A DNA stretch of 64,000 nt from a bacterium. Its GTDB lineage: Bacteria > Bacteroidota > Ignavibacteria > Kapaibacteriales > UBA2268. The notes under the pieces are model-generated. The model ran no database searches and was not told the origin of the DNA. It worked only from the letters and a program-made list of their open reading frames with translations. Positions within the stretch are counted from its first letter, which is position 1. Every line of letters starts with the position of its first letter. The stretch is from NCBI GenBank assembly GCA_024711295.1, contig JANJTB010000026.1, positions 112,808 through 176,807 of the forward strand, given 5' to 3'. The position numbers and the translations under genes are program-made. Below, one piece after another: positions 45,235 to 54,622 of the stretch.

Positions 45235-46616
45235 AAAATCTGTTTAGCTTAAATGCAGAAAAACAAGTGCTCGGCGCTATGATGCTCGATAACCTCGCTG
45301 TGACTACTGCAATTGAAATATTAAAGCCCGAAAGCTTTTATAATCTGCAATATCAAGAGATTTTTTGCGCTATTCAACAGCTCTTTGCAGATGACCTGGC
45401 TATAGATCTGCTGTCAATAGATAAAGCAGTGAAGTCAAATAATCCGGATTCAAAAGTGGACTTCATGATGCTTACTGATATTTCAACTTCAACACCAACC
45501 TCAGCTATGGTGAAACAACACGCCTATATGGTGCAGGAATATCATATCAAAAGACAAATGGTCGGTTATGCTAAGGTCATGGTTGAAAATTCTGATAACA
45601 AAGATGTCTTTGAATTACTCGAAGAGTCACAAAGCTATATTGAAAATCTACTGGAAAATAATAACAGCACTCTGCTTACACCAAGTCAGTTGGGGGACTT
45701 GCTTATTGAACAGTATAACTACTACTCAAGCAAAGACAAAAGTTTCCCAAAATCTGGTATTGATATCTTTGACAGAAATTTCGGTGCATTCCTGCCAGGT
45801 CAGTTCGTGGTCATTGCCGCACGACCATCAATAGGAAAGTCTGCCCTCGCTCAGTCCATTGCTAAGAATATGTTCGATAACAATATTCCTGTGGCTTTTA
45901 TCTCGCTGGAAATGTCAGCTTATGAACTCTTGGTCAGATGGACTGCTATGGAAACAGGTGAAAATTCTGAATTTATATCCGCAGGTATGAGAACCCCGAA
46001 AATTGAATATGCTGTCAATAACTTTGCAAAGAAAATCATTAATAAATCGTTGTACCTGGATGATGCCTCTGAGCTTAATGAAGTGTCCCTGTATGCTAAA
46101 CTGAAAAGAATGGTTTCAATGTATAAAATTAAAGTGGCTTTCGTGGATTATATCGGTCTGATGAACTGCAGCTCTAAAAAGTCTAACAGAGCAGAAGAGA
46201 TTTCGACAATAACACGAAAAATTAAGATGATTGCAAAAAGATTACAGATTACTATTTTCGGACTGGTACAGATTAACAGAGAAGCAGAGAAAGGTAAATT
46301 TCCCACTCCAGCAATACACCATCTCAGAGATTCTGGAAGTATCGAGCAGGATGCAGATGTTATTATCCTTATCGACAGACCGGAACACTACGGATATGAT
46401 ACTTTCGAAGATAAAGAACCATGTTTAGGTAAGGCAAGACTTATTGTCGGTAAGAAAAGAGGAGGAAAGACCGGTGTTGTTACAGTCAATTTTAGAAACT
46501 ATACTACAGAGTTCTTTGATAATTCAGGTTTTGAACCTCAATCTCAGTTAAATGAGAATGTTTATGAAGAAATGTTGACTGATGATGATGTTGATGTTGA
46601 TTCATTACCATTCTAA
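45231..46616 (+). CDS. dnaB: Replicative DNA helicase DnaB
   Basis: The 461-residue protein has a DnaB N-terminal domain (NAEKQVLGAMMLDNLAVTTAIEIL) and the RecA-like core with Walker A ARPSIGKSALAQ near 197-208. FISLEMSAYELLVRW, the Walker-B-like KVAFVDYIGLM and LRDSGSIEQDADVIILI follow. It drives theta-type replication of the phage, recruited by the overlapping upstream initiator-like gene. An acidic tail closes it (EEMLTDDDVDVDSLPF). Confidence 0.94.
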   Translation: MKNLFSLNAEKQVLGAMMLDNLAVTTAIEILKPESFYNLQYQEIFCAIQQLFADDLAIDLLSIDKAVKSNNPDSKVDFMMLTDISTSTPTSAMVKQHAYMVQEYHIKRQMVGYAKVMVENSDNKDVFELLEESQSYIENLLENNNSTLLTPSQLGDLLIEQYNYYSSKDKSFPKSGIDIFDRNFGAFLPGQFVVIAARPSIGKSALAQSIAKNMFDNNIPVAFISLEMSAYELLVRWTAMETGENSEFISAGMRTPKIEYAVNNFAKKIINKSLYLDDASELNEVSLYAKLKRMVSMYKIKVAFVDYIGLMNCSSKKSNRAEEISTITRKIKMIAKRLQITIFGLVQINREAEKGKFPTPAIHHLRDSGSIEQDADVIILIDRPEHYGYDTFEDKEPCLGKARLIVGKKRGGKTGVVTVNFRNYTTEFFDNSGFEPQSQLNENVYEEMLTDDDVDVDSLPF

Positions 46617-46826
46617 AATATTAATATTAAAATTAATGACACAATTAAGTCATATAAAGAGATTTCAATGAAAGACATATCTAACATCATATTTAGAAAA
46701 AAGTCTTTACTATGGCGATTTATGACGGTTATTTTAAAATGAAACAGTGAAATTTCGATTTATTTAAAAAAATATGTATCTTATTACAAAATAAATAATT
46801 TACAAATTCTAAAGAGGAATATACGA
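46617..46826. other. 210-base spacer between dnaB and the Mor-like gene
   Basis: AT-rich and without a gene. It contains TATGACGGTTATTTT at about 46721-46735, similar to the TGACGGTA repeats of the late intergenic region. It also holds a ~22-base segment (46699-46721) resembling part of the gpG gene at 47628-47650. It probably contains the promoter of the Mor-like regulator. Confidence 0.45.
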
Positions 46827-47126
46827 ATGCATAAAGACCTTTTAGCAAATTTAGACTACAATGACCTCGCTGACGACATGAAAATTGTTGCTGAAGTCTG
46901 CGGGATGGAAACAGCAAGAATACTCATTGAAAAACTCGGTGGTGTTACTATTATCATACCAAAACCTCTGTCAATGGCGAGATTAGTTGACAGATATATA
47001 CTAAAATCTCATAACTACAATAAGTCAAGCAGAGCTATTGCACTTGACTTGTGCATGAATGAAAAATATATACGGCGTCGACTACGTAAACTACTTGATT
47101 TGAAAGTCAGAAATGAAGTCAACTAA
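46827..47126 (+). CDS. Mor-family transcription regulator (late-gene activator candidate)
   Basis: The 99-residue protein begins DLADDMKIVAEVCGMETARILIEKLGGVTIIIPKP, the dimerisation segment of the Mu Mor/C family. Its C-terminal HTH reads NKSSRAIALDLCMNEKYIRRRLRKLL. In Mu, Mor activates the middle promoter. Here the gene lies between replication and head genes, so it may switch on the late operons. Its 3' end overlaps the convergent gpG gene by 36 bases. Confidence 0.82.
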   Translation: MHKDLLANLDYNDLADDMKIVAEVCGMETARILIEKLGGVTIIIPKPLSMARLVDRYILKSHNYNKSSRAIALDLCMNEKYIRRRLRKLLDLKVRNEVN

Positions 47127-47669
47127 CTGCTGAAAGTCCTCAGGTGTCAAAGTGATGAAAGGTCGTGCAGGAATCTTTATCTTATGTGGCTTAGTGTATT
47201 TTACCTTCTGCCCTTTGTATTTATCGTTTTTAACCTTTTTCTTTGAAATGAATCGTGCAAGACCTTCAGCAACAGTGATATATGGTGTTCCACCTGGATG
47301 ATTGATAGTTCCGCCCTCTTGGTGTATTTGTGCATAAGGAGAGTTGGCAGTGATGATGATACCGGACTTACCATATACCTGTGTGCCGATACTGTTTAAT
47401 AATGCTCCGTTCCGGTTCAACGTGGCGACTAACTCATAACCGAGACTGTTATATTTTGCTTTGGTAGATTTCGCTAAGGGCTTCCACCGTTGCGAACCAC
47501 CGGAGAAAATATTCGTTCCGGATCCGTCCCACCGCCCATAATTTGAAAAGTTCTTTGAGAGAAAAACTTCAATCATACTTCTTGCCGTATCAAGAGCAGG
47601 ACCAATATTCTTTTTCTTTGCTGAAAAGTCTCTTACTATGGCGTTTAATTGCTTGATAATATCATTCAT
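47091..47669 (-). CDS. Mu gpG-like phage virion morphogenesis protein
   Basis: The 192-residue protein matches the phage virion morphogenesis (tail completion) family: RWKPLAKSTKAKYNSLG, LNRNGALLNSIG, NSPYAQIHQEGGTI and IPARPFITLTPEDFQQL. In Mu the protein lies after gpF and is needed for joining heads and tails. It is the last gene of the leftward late operon. AAGGG precedes the start, 9 bases after the MuF stop. Confidence 0.87.
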   Translation of the reverse strand: MNDIIKQLNAIVRDFSAKKKNIGPALDTARSMIEVFLSKNFSNYGRWDGSGTNIFSGGSQRWKPLAKSTKAKYNSLGYELVATLNRNGALLNSIGTQVYGKSGIIITANSPYAQIHQEGGTINHPGGTPYITVAEGLARFISKKKVKNDKYKGQKVKYTKPHKIKIPARPFITLTPEDFQQLVDFISDFQIK

Positions 47670-47678
47670 ATTTAGCCC

Positions 47679-48764
47679 TTAATTATATGTCTTTTCTAAT
47701 TCCATTACAACACTTCTGAGCATTACAGGGAGATCATCAAAGTGATGAACTTCACGGACAATTTTCTCAATTTTCATTAAGTCTTTTTTATTGAAATATG
47801 CAGGCAACAAAAACCAAATTTTATTTATTCTTTGTCCTAGAGGTGTACCAGGTAAATTGGGATTAGATAACTTAGAAATCTTTTCTTCGAGTTGTTTCAC
47901 TTTGTCTTGTGCATCCTGTGGAACGGTCAAAGAATTAATTTCTGATTTTGCCTTAACAATCTCATTTGTCTGTTTGATAGATGATTCTACCGTGCCCTTT
48001 TCCCTATTTACTGTCGGATTAATAGATTCTTGCAACTGTTTCCTTATTGAAGCCACGTACTTATTTGTTTCTGGCTCCCAAGCGCTAAGAACCTGTAAAT
48101 CAGGTTTTGGTACATCGTAATTACTCCCGTCATCAATTTTAAGCCCTAAAGACTTGACCTCTGCCTCGGATAGTGGTTCAATGGTACACTTGCAACCGAA
48201 AGCAGAAGGCGGATAGATACTTGACCATATAGGGTCATCGTGCCGAAATACTTTGTTATGAAATTTGGAGTGGTCAAGTCTTTTGTTCTTTTTCTCAATC
48301 TGTTTATAACGCCAATAAGGATATCTGTCTGCCATGAGCTTATGAGCTTTGTACTTCTCTTTGGCATAAGCAACACGCATGTTAGTTTCATAGATAACTC
48401 TCAGCCGTCCCGCAGTTCCGGACCAGCCCGCCTTTTCGAGTTCAGGTAACAGCTCTTTCTGGAAGTCTTTCAAGGTCATTCCTGTCTGCTTTGCCTTGAC
48501 GACCTTGTCATGAATGAGCTGAAGTAAATCTGCAGACATAACTTTGGCGACGGTGAACGCCTTATCATGAGCAGCTGTATCCAGCTCATTCCATTTTTCA
48601 GAAGGTATATGCTTTGTCTTGTTTTTAAGATATTCTAAAGCTGCCTTTGGAGGTAATTTAAATGCAATGTCAAGGTTAGAATTTCTTTTAAATTCATATC
48701 TCGCAGGTAGCTTTTTATTTCTTCTGTAAAATTCAATTTCAAGATTATTGCATTTTTCACACAT
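47679..48764 (-). CDS. Mu gpF-like minor head protein (SPP1 gp7 family)
   Basis: The 361-residue protein has the MuF fold region RLRVIYETNMRVAYAKEKY and the signature HDDPIWSSIYPPSAFGCKCTIEPLSE near 180-205. An N-terminal helical domain and a C-terminal helical tail (EKISKLSNPNLPGTP) flank it. It attaches to the portal inside the head and may be ejected. It lies between portal and gpG, as in Mu. Confidence 0.9.
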   Translation of the reverse strand: MCEKCNNLEIEFYRRNKKLPARYEFKRNSNLDIAFKLPPKAALEYLKNKTKHIPSEKWNELDTAAHDKAFTVAKVMSADLLQLIHDKVVKAKQTGMTLKDFQKELLPELEKAGWSGTAGRLRVIYETNMRVAYAKEKYKAHKLMADRYPYWRYKQIEKKNKRLDHSKFHNKVFRHDDPIWSSIYPPSAFGCKCTIEPLSEAEVKSLGLKIDDGSNYDVPKPDLQVLSAWEPETNKYVASIRKQLQESINPTVNREKGTVESSIKQTNEIVKAKSEINSLTVPQDAQDKVKQLEEKISKLSNPNLPGTPLGQRINKIWFLLPAYFNKKDLMKIEKIVREVHHFDDLPVMLRSVVMELEKTYN

Positions 48765-48767
48765 GGC

Positions 48768-50180
48768 TTAGTTTCTCCTGTCTTGAATAGCAAGGGTATT
48801 TGCGACATTGATTCCCAGAGCTATGAGCTCTTGTATATCGTCAGTTGCGAGTTCAGGGAAAAGGTCAAGAATACCACTCTCGATTTCTTCAAATGACTTG
48901 CCGTCATTAATCATTTTAAGTACAGGATTCAACATTTTGGCTGATGCTTTTGAGAAATCGTCAAGTGCAATTTCAGGGATACTGTCAGCAACATCTGAAA
49001 ATGCCGCCGGAGTTGTCGGTTCAGTGATAGAGAATTCCCCTTGCTTAAGACCATAATTGACTTGATAGTATTTGTCCGTAAACCTCAGACCCATATCATA
49101 AAGCACTTTGTCACGGTCAGCGAGGTTTTTATCTACATCCGCAGGCTTGAACATAACAAACTTTGGATATTCATTTGTTGGGCTTATATTTATTTGCACT
49201 ATCCAACGGATAAGCTCATTGAAAGCATTTTCGATGAGTGTCTTGTCAGATTCTACGACACTCTCCCGCACTTCAAGGTGAGCCTTGCCGAGAGCGTATG
49301 AGCCTGAGTCTCCCTGTTCTGTGCTTAGTGTCTGAGAGAGTAACAGCTTACTTATCTCTGCATTACAGAAAGATATGAAGCTATGATAAACATCTGAGCT
49401 TGTGGATTCAGCACTTATTTTCTCAAGTTTTGCGTCAGGTGGCAAAACTGTAAATGCATCCGCCTGCAACTTTGATAGTGCATCAGCCATGAGTGAAGCT
49501 TGATTGCTTGTGGATGGTGTACCGGCTAAAAAAGGCATTCCATATTTCTGTGTGAATACTGTCCAGAGCTTTAGATTACCTTTCTTGAACAACACAGGAT
49601 AGAAGCACTTGGCAAGTAGTGGATCACCATAAGGATTCTTGTATCGTGGTCTATGCCTTACGACGAGGAATTTTCTTGGAGGACAAACAACGCCGTCGAG
49701 TTTGTCATTTGACATAAACCTGAGCAGATTCAAGCTGTCATATTTAAACCATTGCGGAGGTTTACTGATAATGTCATAAGGGATTAATGAGCCTTCTTCG
49801 AACTCCCAGTAAATCTCTAAAGGCACATAACCAAAGAGCGGAGCGTCTAACATTTCTTCGATTATCTGCCTGATATTGAGCTTATTAAATACTTTGTCAA
49901 GGAGTGTATTCACTTCGGCGTTCTTGCTTTCGGTGATTTCCCAGTCCAAAGACAGCACACCAGATTTACGGCTCTGGATACATGATGACACATGCGGATC
50001 ATAAGTCAGCCTTTCGAGGTCTTTGACGGTGATACCCTGTTCCTCGAATATCTTGTTAGGATTTTCAATGAGTTCGTCCCAGTCTGATACCCATGAGCCT
50101 TTTTGTCGTGTGGCAACGATAGATTTGAGTTCTGCAGCTTCGTCAGTACTCTTGGTTTCTACGAGTGATGTTTTATTCAT
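48768..50180 (-). CDS. Mu gp29-like portal protein (DUF935)
   Basis: The 470-residue protein resembles Mu-type portals: WDELIENPNKIFEEQGITVKDLERLTYDPHVSSCIQSRKSGVLSLDWEI near the start, PLFGYVPLEIYWEF and RHRPRYKNPYGDPLLAKCFYPVLFKKGNLKLWTVFTQKYGMPFLAG in the core. It forms the dodecameric DNA channel at one head vertex. AAGGGG precedes the ATG. It is 3 bases from MuF and 12 from the terminase gene. Confidence 0.92.
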   Translation of the reverse strand: MNKTSLVETKSTDEAAELKSIVATRQKGSWVSDWDELIENPNKIFEEQGITVKDLERLTYDPHVSSCIQSRKSGVLSLDWEITESKNAEVNTLLDKVFNKLNIRQIIEEMLDAPLFGYVPLEIYWEFEEGSLIPYDIISKPPQWFKYDSLNLLRFMSNDKLDGVVCPPRKFLVVRHRPRYKNPYGDPLLAKCFYPVLFKKGNLKLWTVFTQKYGMPFLAGTPSTSNQASLMADALSKLQADAFTVLPPDAKLEKISAESTSSDVYHSFISFCNAEISKLLLSQTLSTEQGDSGSYALGKAHLEVRESVVESDKTLIENAFNELIRWIVQINISPTNEYPKFVMFKPADVDKNLADRDKVLYDMGLRFTDKYYQVNYGLKQGEFSITEPTTPAAFSDVADSIPEIALDDFSKASAKMLNPVLKMINDGKSFEEIESGILDLFPELATDDIQELIALGINVANTLAIQDRRN

Positions 50181-50192
50181 GATTCTACCCCT

Positions 50193-51575
50193 TTATAAAG
50201 TGTATGGATTAGTTTTTGATTTTTTATAAATATCTTGGAATGAGCTAATATTAATTTCTGCTAAATAAGGTTTTGCATATATAATTGCTTGTGTGACAGA
50301 GTCAACAATGTCATCGTGCTTTGCTTTAGGAAATACTGAGCATTCGGAGATTACTGTTTCATTCCAATGAGCATTACGGATAAACACCTTTTTTTGCTCA
50401 AAGGTAGCTGAGGCGAGGTTGGCACGTACTACTTTTGACGTTGATGTCTGAATAGGTTTTACTAAGATGTCAGAGAAACTACGAATAGTCTGTATAAGAG
50501 ATGAACCGGAAACCTTATCTTCGATAATATGCATGTCAAGTTTCGGATATTTGGCTGTCACTTCATCGAACATTTTCATGAGTCCTGGAAAGTCCACTTT
50601 TCTTCTGAATAAATCCATGAGGTAACATTTACCGCCTTTGATTTTCCAGACTGTAGCGACAGAATAGTCATTCTGTTCTTCGGGCTTGACTGCGGTGTCC
50701 CAGCTTGCAAAGAAAAGTTCAGGGTCGGCAATCTCATTATCATAAATATTCCAGTATTCAGGTCTTAGGATAACATTCTCATTAGCAATCGGAGTTCCCT
50801 GGTACATAGCAGAAAACCAATAAGAACCGAGCTCTGCCTTAATCTCATTCAGTTTGTTAATATGGAATCTGTCAGGGTCAGGCCACAGAGCCTCGCCGAT
50901 AGAACGCCCGAGAGGGTCGTCGTCAGAATTACAGACTGCAGGTAAATTAAGCACGGTCCAATCCTCAGAAGTGTTGGCGAGGATACGACCACAGAGGTCG
51001 TCATAGTGCCAGCGTGTCATTACGATAATGATAACACCATTTGGAGTTAAGCGTGTGTAAGCGGTAGATTTGTAATACTCATAGATGTTATCTCTAAATG
51101 TTAGTGATTCAGCGTCCGAGGGATTCCTTATAGGGTCGTCGATGATAAGCAGGTCGGCACCGAGCCCTGTAATCTGTCCACCGATACCCACAGACGAGAA
51201 AGCCCCTTTCCTGTTATTGATATGGAATCTGTCAATTGCAGACGAAGAAGGGTCAAGCGAAACACCAAAATAACTGCCAACATTAAGGAATGTGTCTCTA
51301 ATCTTACGACCAAATTGTCTTGCCAGAGTTTCGTTAGCTGAGATGATACGCACTTCTTTGTCCGGAAAATTCATAAGATACCAAGCAGGAAAGTAGTGAG
51401 TAATGAGTTCCGATTTGCCGTGACGTGGAGGCATATTGACAATAAGCCTTTTTGTTTTGCCGTGTACCACGTCAAGCAGGACATTGTGGAGGTACTCTAA
51501 ATGTCTTGGGAACAAATAATTATAATTTGAATCCATAGCAGCAACAGTAAATGGTATGTTACTGACCCGAACCAT
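50193..51575 (-). CDS. terL: Terminase large subunit (Mu gp28-like / Terminase_6)
   Basis: The 460-residue protein has Walker A MPPRHGKSELI near 49-59, Walker B LLIIDDPI and the coupling TRWHYDDLCGR. The RNase H-like nuclease acidic residues lie in FASWDTAVKPEEQNDYSVATVW, HIIEDKVSGSSLI and HDDIVDSVTQAI. It packages DNA into the head. I use the ATG at 51573-51575 with AAAGGAAG upstream; the frame is open to 51641 but overlaps the small subunit further. It overlaps that gene by 17 bases. Confidence 0.93.
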   Translation of the reverse strand: MVRVSNIPFTVAAMDSNYNYLFPRHLEYLHNVLLDVVHGKTKRLIVNMPPRHGKSELITHYFPAWYLMNFPDKEVRIISANETLARQFGRKIRDTFLNVGSYFGVSLDPSSSAIDRFHINNRKGAFSSVGIGGQITGLGADLLIIDDPIRNPSDAESLTFRDNIYEYYKSTAYTRLTPNGVIIIVMTRWHYDDLCGRILANTSEDWTVLNLPAVCNSDDDPLGRSIGEALWPDPDRFHINKLNEIKAELGSYWFSAMYQGTPIANENVILRPEYWNIYDNEIADPELFFASWDTAVKPEEQNDYSVATVWKIKGGKCYLMDLFRRKVDFPGLMKMFDEVTAKYPKLDMHIIEDKVSGSSLIQTIRSFSDILVKPIQTSTSKVVRANLASATFEQKKVFIRNAHWNETVISECSVFPKAKHDDIVDSVTQAIIYAKPYLAEINISSFQDIYKKSKTNPYTL

Positions 51576-51993
51576 TGTTACTTCCTTTAATATCTTTTTG
51601 AAGTGCTCTAAGTAATTCAACACTAAGAGCTTTGGCTTCATGAGATACAGGAATATCTCCGATATTGAAAGTTACGGTATCAGAATTAAGATTATCAACT
51701 GTAAGGTCAAGCTTGTCTGAGTAGCCGCGGGATCTTCCTATGGTGCGTAAATAGAACATGATTGCCGTGAGATTGTCATTATGTATATGTTGTTCAAGTT
51801 TGTATTCGGCAATATCGAGCTTTGACTCTCTTGCAATGGTGATTACATCTTTTAATTCCGGATTGTTTTCTATGATTTTATACAAAGTAGATACAGCAAT
51901 ACCAAGTTTCTCAGCAGCGAACTTGACATATCCTCTGGAATCCTCAAGAACCTTTGCAATTCTTTTAACTGAAGGCAAATATTTTTTACTCAT
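51559..51993 (-). CDS. Putative terminase small subunit
   Basis: The 144-residue protein has an N-terminal HTH (GYVKFAAEKLGIAVSTLYKIIENNPELKDVI), a central helical part (LEQHIHNDNLTAIMFYLRTIGRSRGYSDK), and a tail (EAKALSVELLRALQKDI). This is the layout of small terminase subunits, which recognise packaging DNA. It directly precedes and overlaps the large subunit. Confidence 0.82.
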   Translation of the reverse strand: MSKKYLPSVKRIAKVLEDSRGYVKFAAEKLGIAVSTLYKIIENNPELKDVITIARESKLDIAEYKLEQHIHNDNLTAIMFYLRTIGRSRGYSDKLDLTVDNLNSDTVTFNIGDIPVSHEAKALSVELLRALQKDIKGSNNGSGQ

Positions 51994-52036
51994 TAGCGTC
52001 TTAACTCATTATGTTATCAATAATTTAGATTCAGCA

Positions 52037-52417
52037 ATGAAAATTTATACAAGCTATTTCGGAAATTTAAAAAATCTACCGTCAAGCTATTATATAACAG
52101 GAATAGTGATGTACATGCCGAGATTTGTGAAAGGGATACCGAACTATCCGAAATTAGCACCGACAAAGGAAATATTCTACTCAGACGAACAGACTTATGT
52201 TGAGAAATACAAAGAGCACTTAAGACACTTATCAGTTGAAAAAGTCTGTAATGAGCTTGAAATATTAGCTGATGGTCGCAATGTGATTTTGCTATGCTAC
52301 GAAAAGCCTGGTGAATTCTGCCACAGACATCTGGTATCTGAATGGTTGAGCAGTCAACTAAGCTATGAAGTAGTTGAATACCAAAATCCGGTATTGCAGG
52401 AAAATTTATTCGCATAA
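52037..52417 (+). CDS. DUF488-family protein
   Basis: The 126-residue protein starts MKIYTSYFGNLKNLP and ends in LLCYEKPGEFCHRHLVSEWL, the Cys/His signature of DUF488 proteins, whose biochemical role is not settled. It is the only rightward gene in the leftward late block, inserted between the terminase and the MTase-Mom gene. It overlaps the end of the latter by 12 bases, tail to tail. The opposite orientation suggests an independent cassette. Confidence 0.8.
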   Translation: MKIYTSYFGNLKNLPSSYYITGIVMYMPRFVKGIPNYPKLAPTKEIFYSDEQTYVEKYKEHLRHLSVEKVCNELEILADGRNVILLCYEKPGEFCHRHLVSEWLSSQLSYEVVEYQNPVLQENLFA

Positions 52418-53752
52418 CTGCCTCCCGTCTTTCTTGAGCCATTCACAGAGTGCTGTCTTGTAGTCAGGATAGAGCTTCTTGTTTTTATACATTATACGAT
52501 ACTTGAAATTGCCGTCTTTGTCCACTTCTTTGGTGGTGATTTCAAAGAGATTACGATACTTCATAGATACTTCGTGGTTAGTGAAAACACGAGTGATAAA
52601 CCCCTCGCAAGGCCACAGGAAACGTTCATTGATGACCTTCAAAAAGGTTTCGGTACAGCACAGATATAACACCAACTTAGAAAGTCTTTTATATCGTGAT
52701 GTTGGAGCTGCGGGGTCAGAAAAGATGATTGCATTAGACTGTCCGAAGGCAAGAGGTGATTCAATTTGCAGAAGCCCCACCACCTTATTGTCTATGCGTA
52801 TGAGGTAGCAGTTGCCCCCCGAAGTCATACGTGCTTTACCCACCCACAGAATCCTGTAATGATTGCCGATAGTGGTCTTAATGGGTATTATCTCGATTAC
52901 GGAATTTTCTGTTATCACATCACTTCTGTCAATGATGGGCAACTTAGGATTTTCTGACTTCAAAGGTTCAAACCTTCCGATGAAGCTCTCGGTATCAAAA
53001 TTGGTGTATAGGTGATAATACTTATCGTAGTTATACTGAAATTTGAATATCATATTATAGCTTTCAAGGTCGAGCTTATCCATGGTACGAAACATTGCAT
53101 TTATTCCATTCTCAGAAAAATAATTGAGATGGAACATTTTTCTTTCGCTGTCAATGATACCATAAGGTGTTTTGTCGTAACTGAAAATGTCGTCGAGCTT
53201 AGCGAACATCTTTTCATAGTCGCCTGTAAAATATGGTGGGTCGTAATAGATAAGCTCTCCACCCGAAAAGCTGTCTATGGTCTCGTTGGCGTCAATAGCG
53301 AAATACTCAAAATTCTTGAGGTTAGATTTCACTTTATTGAGTTTCTCAAGAGCTTTCCGGAAATAGCTTTCAGAGTTATTGAGGGTATGGACCAGCAAAT
53401 CAAAATAATACTTATGCTTTGCCTTAGTCATATTTTGAGCTACATCAGTAAAGAAAAGCACGGCAGCCGCTTTCTCAATTGGAGAACTAATACTATCGAA
53501 GAAAGGCATATATTCGAGGTAGTCAGGATTAAGTTCCAGACGGAAATCTTTGTCACAGAGCCCGAACCCGAGAGCATTGGAATATAAGGACACGTCCCCT
53601 GCTATTATCTGCGTGTCGGGAGATACCTTTGAAACGATTTGTTCAACTACGAAGTTCCCAGAAAAAGGGACATAAATCCTTTCAGGCTTTATCTTGGCGA
53701 AGATCCGACCGAGATGTTGAGAGATTATTGATGGTGTAGTGCCGAAGAACAT
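52406..53752 (-). CDS. DNA adenine methyltransferase fused to a Mom-like domain (putative antirestriction DNA modification)
   Basis: The 448-residue protein has in its N-terminal half the SAM-type YVPFSGNFVVEQIVSK near 27-42 and the catalytic YYDPPYFTGDYE near 169-180, as in Dam-type N6-adenine enzymes. The C-terminal ~160 residues (ILWVGKARMTSGGNCYLIRIDNKVVGLLQIESPLAFGQS, TSRYKRLSKLVLYL) resemble Mom-like acyltransferase-fold domains of phage antirestriction proteins (recognised from memory). The start is the ATG overlapping the ParB stop (TGATG) with AAGGA upstream. It probably modifies phage adenines against host restriction. Confidence 0.75.
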   Translation of the reverse strand: MFFGTTPSIISQHLGRIFAKIKPERIYVPFSGNFVVEQIVSKVSPDTQIIAGDVSLYSNALGFGLCDKDFRLELNPDYLEYMPFFDSISSPIEKAAAVLFFTDVAQNMTKAKHKYYFDLLVHTLNNSESYFRKALEKLNKVKSNLKNFEYFAIDANETIDSFSGGELIYYDPPYFTGDYEKMFAKLDDIFSYDKTPYGIIDSERKMFHLNYFSENGINAMFRTMDKLDLESYNMIFKFQYNYDKYYHLYTNFDTESFIGRFEPLKSENPKLPIIDRSDVITENSVIEIIPIKTTIGNHYRILWVGKARMTSGGNCYLIRIDNKVVGLLQIESPLAFGQSNAIIFSDPAAPTSRYKRLSKLVLYLCCTETFLKVINERFLWPCEGFITRVFTNHEVSMKYRNLFEITTKEVDKDGNFKYRIMYKNKKLYPDYKTALCEWLKKDGRQLCE

Positions 53753-54489
53753 CACTCAGATTCCTTCTGTTGTTTGAGATAATTGTTGGTAATCTCGACC
53801 ATACGCAGCAAGGCAGCAGCATTATTTTTGATGTTATCATTTTTCTTTAACCGTGAAAGGACAGAAATGAACTTATCGTAATACTCTAATGAGCCGACAC
53901 GGACAGCAGTACCCTGCTTAATATTCGTTGCTGACAGCATTTCTTCAATACCTTGGTCATACTCGGATATCTGCTCGGGAAGGAAGAGCAGTATCAGTTC
54001 CTTAAATTCTCCTATCTTGAAGTTTAGACTTGAGTAGTCTATCTTTTCAATTTCTGAATTCAGACCTGTAGCAAAACGTAGTTCGAGGTTCTGAATCTCG
54101 AAGAACAGCTCTTTGAGGATAAGTTTGTCGTCTTCGCCAACGAGGGCGTTATGTGCGAGCTGTTTCTGGATTATCTGGTCTCTGCTCTGCGGAGTGATAC
54201 AGAAAGCAAGTATCTTAGGAAGTCCGGCTTCGACAGCCCCCTTAACTCTGTGGTGTCCTGAAATAGCTTTGAACTTGTCGCCAAATCGGTAAATAAGCGG
54301 GACGGATTCGAGGTATCCGTCGGACTTGATATTTTCTACTAACTGCTGAAACACTTCGGGTTTAAAATACCTTGCGTTTTTCTCTTGAGGTAGTATGTCC
54401 GCAGGGTTTACATAGAGAAGCTCAGGCATCCCTTGAGCACGGAAATTTTCGTTTAGCTTATCGAGGAGTAGTTCAATTTGATTTTCCAT
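53752..54489 (-). CDS. ParB/Srx-fold phage protein
   Basis: The 245-residue protein has a ParB N-terminal-like domain: LYVNPADILPQEKNARYFKPEVFQQLVENIKSDGYLESVPLIYR followed by FKAISGHHRVKGAVEAGL. A helical part follows that may bind DNA. Such proteins often precede modification methyltransferases in phages. It is the first gene of the leftward late operon, and its start faces the repeat-rich regulatory region. The frame is open further upstream, but that part is built from the operator repeats. Confidence 0.85.
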   Translation of the reverse strand: MENQIELLLDKLNENFRAQGMPELLYVNPADILPQEKNARYFKPEVFQQLVENIKSDGYLESVPLIYRFGDKFKAISGHHRVKGAVEAGLPKILAFCITPQSRDQIIQKQLAHNALVGEDDKLILKELFFEIQNLELRFATGLNSEIEKIDYSSLNFKIGEFKELILLFLPEQISEYDQGIEEMLSATNIKQGTAVRVGSLEYYDKFISVLSRLKKNDNIKNNAAALLRMVEITNNYLKQQKESE

Positions 54490-54530
54490 TTCATTCTTGC
54501 ATAGTTTCAAATATGCAAAAAAGGTCATTT

Positions 54531-54622
54531 CAAAGGTACAATCACAGGTACAAATGACGGTACTTTTGACGGTACATTCTACCGTCAATTGTACCCTTAA
54601 ATGTACCGTCACTTTGACGGTA
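54531..54622. promoter_or_regulatory. Operator array of five TGACGGTA repeats between divergent late operons
   Basis: TGACGGTA occurs at 54555-54562, 54567-54574 and 54615-54622, and its complement TACCGTCA at 54580-54587 and 54604-54611. Additional GGTAC cores lie at 54535 and 54548. The order (forward, forward, reverse, reverse, forward) and dense spacing fit binding sites of a regulator controlling both the ParB/terminase arm and the protease/capsid arm. Confidence 0.8.

Noticed and set aside
53012..53587. A 191-codon plus-strand frame opposite the MTase-Mom gene
   Set aside because: It is fully antisense to conserved MTase motifs with no ribosome site. The real plus-strand gene nearby (52037) has clear family motifs instead.
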